A DNA stretch of 64,000 bases from Paenibacillus_F sp047238265 (GTDB lineage: Bacteria > Bacillota > Bacilli > Paenibacillales > NBRC-103111), in the NCBI RefSeq assembly GCF_047238265.1, contig NZ_JBDFMM010000001.1, positions 4,588,001-4,652,000 on the forward strand, written 5' to 3'. Made by a program: the position numbers and the translations under genes. Positions within the stretch are counted from its first letter, which is position 1, and every line of letters starts with the position of its first letter. A model generated the notes under the pieces. It was not told the DNA's origin. It did not search any database and saw nothing but the letters and a program-made list of their open reading frames with translations. Of this stretch, positions 58,285 through 64,000 are shown piece after piece.

Positions 58285-59367
58285 TCATACGCTCTTCCTG
58301 TTCAATGCGACCGTCCAGTTCGCTTCCTTCAGCCATCTGCGCCGGGCATAGTCGCGGCCGCGGACCACGACCTTATTCTCGAAGACCTGGACATAAAGGC
58401 CTTGCGTCTTCGATTTTCGGGCATCCGGCAGAGCCTTGTTCAATGTCCGGCCGACCGAAGAGTTGTGAAAATAATGGAACGGCTCCTGCAAATAGTGGGC
58501 CGATCCGTTCTGGAAATCCTGGTGCCGGTGCCCGCAGAAAACGAACACGTTCTTGTACGGGGCGATGAGTTCCCGGATTTCCTTGCCGCGGACGATCTGG
58601 TGGCTTCCCCCGCTTCGTCCCTGCATCGGCAGAGGCTGGTGGATCATAATGAAGATCCGCGCCGTTTTGTCCAGGCCCGCCAGCTGGGCTTTGAACCACT
58701 CCATCTGCGCGTCCGTGTACCAGGCGCCTTCGCCAGCCTCGGGCTTCTCCTGCATATAGCCTTCCTGCGATAGCAGCAGAACGGTACAGCCTTCCAGGTC
58801 CATCCGGTTATACGGCTGCTTGTATCCGAAAAATGTTAAAAATCTTTCCCTGGCCATCGCGTCGGTTTTGCCGTTGGGCATGCCCTCCCGGTTAAACTCG
58901 CCGGCTTTGTCCAGCCAAAGATCGTAATATTCGTGATTCCCCATGTTGGCATGCACGGGCGGAAGCTTGTGTGCCTTCATAATACGGCCCAGCTCCTTGT
59001 AATCCCGCGCTCTCCCGTAGTCCGTACAATCGCCGGTCAGAAGGAGAACATCCACCGGCTGCTTCATGGCGGCCATATCGTCCAAAGCGGATTTAAAATG
59101 CTCCAGAGTCAACGGATCGTCAGGCGAAGCGTGAATATCGCTCATGATCGCGAAAGTGGCGAGCGCCTTCCCCGCCTTCGGATCATCCGGCAGCTGAAGA
59201 TCCTCTCCCGCCGGGAGCTCTTCGGCTTCTTCCGCCTTGGCCACGGATGCTTCACGGTCGGGCAGCCCGGATTTCCGCCTTAATCCGCTTAATACGGTTC
59301 CCGCACCGGCGCCGAGCAGAATGGCAAAAAATGCGGTAAGCCATTTGAGAAACGCGCGCCTGTCCAT
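58285..59367 (-). CDS. Tat-signal metallophosphoesterase
   Basis: 360 residues. MDRRAFLKWLTAFFAILLGAG is a twin-arginine-type signal. After an acidic linker the calcineurin motifs follow: IMSDIHASPDD, LLTGDCTDYG, NMGNHEYYD, IMIHQPLPMQG and VFCGHRHQDF. Substrate unknown. It differs from the YkuE-like enzyme at 10780 in length and insertions. The ATG at 59367 follows AAGGAG by seven bases. Confidence 0.88.
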   Translation of the reverse strand: MDRRAFLKWLTAFFAILLGAGAGTVLSGLRRKSGLPDREASVAKAEEAEELPAGEDLQLPDDPKAGKALATFAIMSDIHASPDDPLTLEHFKSALDDMAAMKQPVDVLLLTGDCTDYGRARDYKELGRIMKAHKLPPVHANMGNHEYYDLWLDKAGEFNREGMPNGKTDAMARERFLTFFGYKQPYNRMDLEGCTVLLLSQEGYMQEKPEAGEGAWYTDAQMEWFKAQLAGLDKTARIFIMIHQPLPMQGRSGGSHQIVRGKEIRELIAPYKNVFVFCGHRHQDFQNGSAHYLQEPFHYFHNSSVGRTLNKALPDARKSKTQGLYVQVFENKVVVRGRDYARRRWLKEANWTVALNRKSV

Positions 59368-59493
59368 CTGCCAGCTCCTTCCGGCTAAGCTTCCCCCTAT
59401 TATAACCCGTTTTTTGCCGCACTGCACGCGGATTCTTCAAACGCCGTCCGAAAAAAATCTTAAAAAAAGACTAACATTTATTGGCGGAATCTA

Positions 59494-59521
59494 TAAACTT
59501 TTTACGGTAAACAACCGATTA
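59494..59521 (+). promoter_or_regulatory. Sigma-D-like promoter of the chemoreceptor gene
   Basis: TAAA (59494-59497), 16 bases, ACCGATTA (59514-59521). This approximates the motility consensus TAAA-N15-GCCGATAA. Its place 38 bases before a chemoreceptor ATG supports it. Confidence 0.45.
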
Positions 59522-59558
59522 GGTGAAAGTAAACAAATATTAAGAGATGAGGGAAATC

Positions 59559-61025
59559 ATGGAATCGAACCATCTGCTTTTTAAAAGGAACAAACTGCTC
59601 AACCGCATTCTGTGGATTATGCTTGCCCTGGGTATCGTAATCGATCTTATGACGGCCAGTTTAGAAGTAGTTCTCGTGCTTGCCGTTGTCGGTATAGTGA
59701 TCTGCGGAATCAGCACCCTGATGTCGGTTAAACACATAGCGCCCCGGCTCGTTATGTATATCGTTCCGGTGAACATCACCGTGTTGACCACCCTGCTGAT
59801 TTACGCCGAACCGCTGACGAGCACGTATTACCTCATCTTCGTCAACATTGCGCTGATGACCCTTTACTCCAATTATCGGCCAATCGTATTCTCCGGCATA
59901 CTTGGAGCGGCTTTAACGGCCTTTCTATTCGTCCAACCGCGTTTTTACGAAGCCATGTTCCCCAAAGAATCCCTCGCCAACCTGCTGCTCTATGTCGTCA
60001 TGATTACCGCGGCTTCAGCCGCTTCCGCACGTTTTTCGGAAAAACTGCAAACAGAAGTTATGGAAAAGCAGGCGGAGACCCTGGAGGCAAAAACTCAAAC
60101 GGACTCGCTGCTGGAACAGGTCGGCTCTAGCGTGGAAGTATTAAATGATTTCAATGCCACTCTCAAAACCAATGTAGCCACAGCCGGTAAAATTTCACAA
60201 GAAGTCACCGCCACGTTCGGCGAAGTCTCTACCAGCGTCGAGCATCAGACTCAAATTGTGGTGGATATCAGCGGTTTCGTCCAGGAAGTCGAACGGGTCG
60301 TCTCCAGCGTAGCCGACGGCTCCGGTACGCTCCAGCGCCTGTCTACGGAGAATATCGGCCTGACGAATCAGGGTAGCGAACAGGTTCACGCTCTCAGCGC
60401 GGAAATCGAAACCGTCTACAGCATCATTCACCGGACCGTCCATTTGATGAATGATCTGAATGAACAAGGCGTACGCATCGGCAGCATGGTCGGGTTAATC
60501 AATGACATCACATCTCAGATCAACCTGCTTGCGCTCAACGCGGCAATCGAGGCCGCCAGGGCCGGAGAGCACGGCAAAGGCTTTGCCGTCGTCTCCGACG
60601 AAGTCCGCAAGCTCGCCGAGAATTCCCGCCGCTCCACGGAAGAGATCAACGACATTCTTCAGGGCATCCGCCATACGAGCATCGAGGTGACCAAACAGGT
60701 GAATCTCGGGAAGCAGGCGATTACGGCGGGACGCGCCGCCAACGAACAGGTCGAGAGCATCATCCAGCGGGTAGCCGACAATACCGGACTCGTCAAAAAT
60801 CAGTCCGATCACGTGGAAGAATCCGTTGCGCTGCTGCAGGAAGAGTACCGCAAGATTTCCCACGAAATCGTCGCCATCGCCGGAAGCACCGAACAGAACA
60901 TGGCTTCCTTCGAAGAGATTATGGCGGGGCTTGAGAATCACGATTCCCGCATTAAAGATATCGTGACGAGCTACCAGCGTCTGGACAGCCTCATCACGAA
61001 TTTGAAGGCCATGACCCGCGGTTAA
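59559..61025 (+). CDS. Methyl-accepting chemotaxis protein, membrane sensor without HAMP
   Basis: 488 residues. About six membrane helices fill residues 15-165, with almost no extracellular loop. A coiled coil leads to the signalling tip INLLALNAAIEAARAGEHGK and GFAVVSDEVRKLAENSRRST; both helices of the hairpin are present. No HAMP is seen. Such receptors may sense membrane state or energy. I start at the ATG at 59559 because GAGG lies six bases before it; an ATG four codons earlier is less well placed. Confidence 0.93.
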   Translation: MESNHLLFKRNKLLNRILWIMLALGIVIDLMTASLEVVLVLAVVGIVICGISTLMSVKHIAPRLVMYIVPVNITVLTTLLIYAEPLTSTYYLIFVNIALMTLYSNYRPIVFSGILGAALTAFLFVQPRFYEAMFPKESLANLLLYVVMITAASAASARFSEKLQTEVMEKQAETLEAKTQTDSLLEQVGSSVEVLNDFNATLKTNVATAGKISQEVTATFGEVSTSVEHQTQIVVDISGFVQEVERVVSSVADGSGTLQRLSTENIGLTNQGSEQVHALSAEIETVYSIIHRTVHLMNDLNEQGVRIGSMVGLINDITSQINLLALNAAIEAARAGEHGKGFAVVSDEVRKLAENSRRSTEEINDILQGIRHTSIEVTKQVNLGKQAITAGRAANEQVESIIQRVADNTGLVKNQSDHVEESVALLQEEYRKISHEIVAIAGSTEQNMASFEEIMAGLENHDSRIKDIVTSYQRLDSLITNLKAMTRG

Positions 61026-61026
61026 A

Positions 61027-61066
61027 GAAAACAGGAACCCCCCGGCACGAGGGTGTTCCTGTTTTC
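61027..61066. terminator. Bidirectional terminator after the chemoreceptor
   Basis: Stem GAAAACAGGAAC / GTTCCTGTTTTC enclosing a C/G-rich loop. Confidence 0.9.
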
Positions 61067-61070
61067 TATC

Positions 61071-61634
61071 TCAAGAGCCGACGGCAGGCAGGACGATTTC
61101 CGGCCGTTCCGGATTCGGAAGCAACCAGCCGTAGGCGGATTTATTGGAATAAAGGCGGCTTACGTCGCACACGACCGGCACGACCATCCCCCCCTTGTAG
61201 TGGAAAGGCTCCGCGATACGCTCAAGCTTGATTCGAAACGCCATGCGCAGAGCCTTGCACAGTTTGGGTTCCATCAATGCGACGATATGCGTGCAGCCGC
61301 GGTTTTCACAATAATGTACGATGAGCGAAATGAGCTTGTCCAGGTTGCGGCCCCGGTATTCCGGAAGGAGGGCTACCTTGTCCACTTCCACGACCTTGCC
61401 CGGCGCAAGTGCGGAATGTCCGCAGAACGGAGCGAGAGCGTCCAGCGGATGACGGCCGGGGTCGTATCGCTTGAACTCGACCGTTCCCGCCGCTTCACCG
61501 TCATCGGAGAGAATCAGGTAGCAATCCGCGTCCCTGCGGGTAAATTCCAGCTCAAAGCCCTGCTGCCGCCAGACCCGGGTCCAAATGCGGTCAAATAAAA
61601 TGAAGTCGTCCAGACTGTCCCCTTTTCTATACAT
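61071..61634 (-). CDS. GNAT-fold acyltransferase
   Basis: 187 residues. DCYLILSDDGEAAGTVEFKR and VVEVDKVALLPEYRGRNLDKLISLIVHYC are the central GNAT strands with the acyl-CoA loop (LPEYRGRNL for Q/RxxGxG/A). The pattern, with a large Arg-rich N-terminus and AALMEP-type (IVALMEPKLCKAL) strand, is reminiscent of the acyl-homoserine-lactone/N-acyl amino acid synthase branch, but this is tentative. The ATG at 61634 follows GAGAAGAG. Confidence 0.75.
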   Translation of the reverse strand: MYRKGDSLDDFILFDRIWTRVWRQQGFELEFTRRDADCYLILSDDGEAAGTVEFKRYDPGRHPLDALAPFCGHSALAPGKVVEVDKVALLPEYRGRNLDKLISLIVHYCENRGCTHIVALMEPKLCKALRMAFRIKLERIAEPFHYKGGMVVPVVCDVSRLYSNKSAYGWLLPNPERPEIVLPAVGS

Positions 61635-61746
61635 CGCTCTTCTCTCCCATCTTAAAATTCCATACATTTACAATTTAGTTATACATCCTTTCTTTACTTT
61701 TATCGTCAATATACATAATAATTTACATATAAAATAATTTGCCCCT

Positions 61747-61806
61747 TAAAAAAGAAGAAGGCTTTCCCTGCCCGCCAACCTCCGGCGGGAAAGAAAAGCC
61801 TTTTTT
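61747..61806 (-). terminator. Terminator of the BceAB-type operon
   Basis: Stem AAGGCTTT..GGCGGG-type arms (CCCGCC / GGCGGG, AAGGCTT / AAGCCTT) with a U6 tail on the minus strand. Confidence 0.85.
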
Positions 61807-61827
61807 CACAGCTTAATTCTACTTAAA

Positions 61828-63765
61828 TCATCGGACCGAATGCTCTAAAATTCTTTTCATGTAAGAACGTCTCGCAGCCAGGAAATAGAGCGTCTGCATC
61901 AGAGCAAAAATGACGAACACCACCGCCGCGTAAGACCATATGTTCGAAATGAGCATATTGCCGAGCGCCTTCATCGCAAAGACCGTATGGACAAGTCCGA
62001 CTGCAAGGGGGATAAAAAAGATCATCCCGACCTGCATGGATACCGTCCGCCTGATCTCCTGGTCCGTAATCCCTATCCGGGTAAGAGCCCGGAATTGGGC
62101 CTGATCTTCTTCGATCTCGGTAAACAGCTTGAAATATATCATGCTGCCCGAAGCGATAAAGAAAAGGAAACTGACGAAAATTCCGATAAACAGCATCAGC
62201 GACATCAACTGCTTCGTTTCCAGATACTGATTGACGCGGGTCCCGAAATTTGTCTTCTCCTGCTCGGGAACCATATTTTCGATCTGATGGACGGTCGGAG
62301 AGGCTTCCTCCCAATTTTTGATCTCATAGCCGTACAAAACGCTTTTGTCCTCGTCCGCAGTAGAGTCCATCATTTCCTTGTACTCCGACGCGTCCGTCAC
62401 AAGCAAAGTCGAGATATCGAACTGGGTCGGGACAACGGACCCGTTAATTTGTTCTTCCAGCTTGAACGTTCTTGTTCCCGTTTTCATTTTCGCTACCAGG
62501 TCTTGTCCGGGGGTGAAAGACTTGCGCTGCTGCTCTTTGTACGGATAAATGTACGAGGCATGCCCCCGTTCCACCCGCAGCTCCGGCTTGTTCAGCCGTT
62601 TGGCCTGGGCGTTGTAGTCATCCTCCGACACGATGAACAGCTGCTGCTCGCGGACTCTGCCCCCCAGCTCGACGGGGACCCGGACCGGAATGCCCGCCAT
62701 CCGCACTTCGTACTCCAGCTCGACCCCGTTCTGTTTCAGGGTCTTTTTTAATGCTTCCGGGTCTACTACACGGTGGCTGTTCAGCCCTTTTTCCGTAAAG
62801 GCGATGGACTGGGGATAATGCTCCATAAGCTGGTTGCGGGTATCCTTAAGGATCACGTACACCGTACCCGATGCGGACAAGATGACAGCGGACAGGATGG
62901 ACACCATAAACAGCATCCGCGCATTATCTTTCAGCTTGAACGTGAGCTGCGATATCGTAATCAGATTCGTCTGATTGTAATAAAGCGAAGTCCGTCGCTG
63001 AAGCCTCCGGAGAATAAACACGCTGCCCTGGGTGAACAAAAAGTACGTTCCCAGCACCGTAAGAAAGACGACCGGCATGAAATAGAGAATAAAATTTCTC
63101 AACGTAATCTGATAAGCCAGCGTATAGCCTGCGACCAGACAGACGGCCGAAAGCAGAACGAGCCAGACGGAGAAAACCGGCATTTTTTTCGGCTGCTTGG
63201 AAGCCCGGAGCAGGTCGATGATTTCCGAACGTCCCACTTGGTAAAGGGTCAGCAGGGTAATGGTCAGAAACAACAGCACAAATCCGATAACCGTCAGCAG
63301 AACCGCTTTAACCGGGATAACGAACCGGATGGGGGAATCGACTTCAAGAAGCCGGGCCAGCCCCATAAAAAACAGCTTGCTGAACAGCGATCCGATTCCG
63401 ATACCGGCGGCAACGGCCAGAATGGAAATCAGGACATTTTCCAGCAGCACCATCCGGCGGATTTGTCCTTTGGTCATGCCGAACAGCGTCAGCAGGCCGA
63501 ATTCTTTTTTCCGTGATTTAAAAAAGGCCGACATCGAGTACAGGATAAAAAAGAATGAAAAAATGATAATGATATAATCGCAGGCGATCATCACTTCCCG
63601 GATCTTAGAAGCGGCCGGCATTGAACCGTTTATGACGTCCGGATGCAGAATAAAAGCGGAGTAAATATAAAAAATCGTAACGGAGAACACGCTGCTCCAG
63701 AAAAAGGCGCCGTACTGGTGCCAGTTGCCGCGGATATTTTTAAGGGCGAGCTGTCGAAAATTCAT
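61828..63765 (-). CDS. ABC transporter permease, BceB/peptide-antibiotic resistance type
   Basis: 645 residues, ten membrane helices. The two FtsX-like ends (ALKNIRGNWHQYGAFFWSSVFSVTIFYIY; FRALTRIGITDQEIRRTVSMQVGMIFFIPL) surround a roughly 200-residue outer domain between helices 7 and 8, the BceB hallmark that senses antimicrobial peptides. EFGLLTLFGMTKGQIRRMVLLEN is the coupling helix. With the ATPase it likely confers bacitracin or lantibiotic defence; the ligand is unknown and no bceRS pair is in view. ATG at 63765 behind GGGGGG. Confidence 0.92.
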   Translation of the reverse strand: MNFRQLALKNIRGNWHQYGAFFWSSVFSVTIFYIYSAFILHPDVINGSMPAASKIREVMIACDYIIIIFSFFFILYSMSAFFKSRKKEFGLLTLFGMTKGQIRRMVLLENVLISILAVAAGIGIGSLFSKLFFMGLARLLEVDSPIRFVIPVKAVLLTVIGFVLLFLTITLLTLYQVGRSEIIDLLRASKQPKKMPVFSVWLVLLSAVCLVAGYTLAYQITLRNFILYFMPVVFLTVLGTYFLFTQGSVFILRRLQRRTSLYYNQTNLITISQLTFKLKDNARMLFMVSILSAVILSASGTVYVILKDTRNQLMEHYPQSIAFTEKGLNSHRVVDPEALKKTLKQNGVELEYEVRMAGIPVRVPVELGGRVREQQLFIVSEDDYNAQAKRLNKPELRVERGHASYIYPYKEQQRKSFTPGQDLVAKMKTGTRTFKLEEQINGSVVPTQFDISTLLVTDASEYKEMMDSTADEDKSVLYGYEIKNWEEASPTVHQIENMVPEQEKTNFGTRVNQYLETKQLMSLMLFIGIFVSFLFFIASGSMIYFKLFTEIEEDQAQFRALTRIGITDQEIRRTVSMQVGMIFFIPLAVGLVHTVFAMKALGNMLISNIWSYAAVVFVIFALMQTLYFLAARRSYMKRILEHSVR

Positions 63766-64000
63766 CGAAATTCCCCCCAAGCACGCTTAACGAATCGAGA
63801 ATCTGCTGGAAAAAGGCCTGCCGGTTCGCCCCCCGTCTCAGTTCGGAGAAGAACTTCCCGTCCTTGATAAACACAATCCGCTTGCAGTAGCTCGCCGCAA
63901 AGGGATCGTGCGTAACCATCATGATGGTGGCGCCGAGCTGCTCGTTCAGCTCTTTGAGCGATTCCATCACATCCTTGGCGGCTTTGGAATCCAGGTTGCC
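63740..64000 (-). CDS. ABC transporter ATP-binding protein, BceA type (cut by window edge)
   Basis: The last 86 codons are inside the window. GNLDSKAAKDVMESLKELNEQLGA is the D-loop region after Walker B, MMVTHDPFAASYCKRIVFIKDGK is the switch His and the following strand. The C-terminus overlaps the permease start by 26 bases, showing tight coupling. It powers the BceB-like permease. Confidence 0.92.
   Translation of the reverse strand, partial: GNLDSKAAKDVMESLKELNEQLGATIMMVTHDPFAASYCKRIVFIKDGKFFSELRRGANRQAFFQQILDSLSVLGGNFDEFSTARP

Overview
The window looks like chromosomal DNA of an endospore-forming, GC-rich Firmicute, most likely Paenibacillus or a close relative. The evidence is the spore genes (an alpha/beta SASP, sspI, ylbJ, yunB, lytH/yunA, a YjcZ-like protein, gdh), strong AGGAGG-type ribosome sites, frequent TTG/GTG starts, and a yutD-lipA-lytH-yunB block arranged as in Bacillus. 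No rRNA, tRNA or CRISPR array was seen.

Layout. 1-7.8 kb (minus strand): an anaerobic-type cobalamin operon behind a promoter, a cobalamin riboswitch and a terminator, in the order cbiH60-cbiX-cbiJ-cbiC-cbiD-cbiET-cbiL (the last cut by the window edge). 7.8-12.2 kb: alpha-glucosidase and glucose dehydrogenase, a tiny YjcZ-like spore protein and a Tat-exported phosphoesterase. 12.2-16.2 kb: divergent crtQ-crtO and crtP genes for the late steps of a staphyloxanthin-like C30 carotenoid. 16.4-24.1 kb: an AI-2E-family permease, a secreted PPC-domain protein, a ribose-type ABC importer, RNase H and a SASP. 24.4-32.8 kb: a truncated chemoreceptor, pepF, small conserved proteins, a GGDEF protein, globin, ylbJ, a PilZ protein and nadK. 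33-40 kb: a MutS2-like ATPase with a long structured leader, DUF3243, yutD, lipA, lytH, yunB. 40.3-48.35 kb: an AT-rich accessory island. 48.35-64 kb: trmH, ktrA, sspI, a MtnX-like phosphatase, a LacI regulator, an OmpR-type two-component pair, YheC/D, prfC, a second Tat phosphoesterase, a chemoreceptor, a GNAT enzyme and a BceAB-type ABC transporter cut by the right edge.

The most unusual part is the 8-kb island. It is visibly AT-richer than its surroundings. It carries a sensor-domain membrane protein, a histidine kinase fused in frame to its LuxR-type regulator, a secreted erythromycin-esterase-like lipoprotein, a secreted class-C-like beta-lactamase homologue, and scrambled fragments of a second erythromycin esterase and of an M81 peptidase. 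Copies of one short repeat lie at both ends, in inverted orientation; two of them bound an 885-bp segment with 26-bp imperfect inverted ends.

Other notable features are a heptanucleotide GGTTTAC array at three intergenic sites, a 45-bp in-frame tandem repeat inside crtQ, a 12-bp repeat giving a (QNNN)n tail on YutD, a His-rich tail on CbiX, and a leader RNA with two successive terminators ahead of the MutS2-like gene. All functions are read from sequence motifs and remembered family members; no database search was run.
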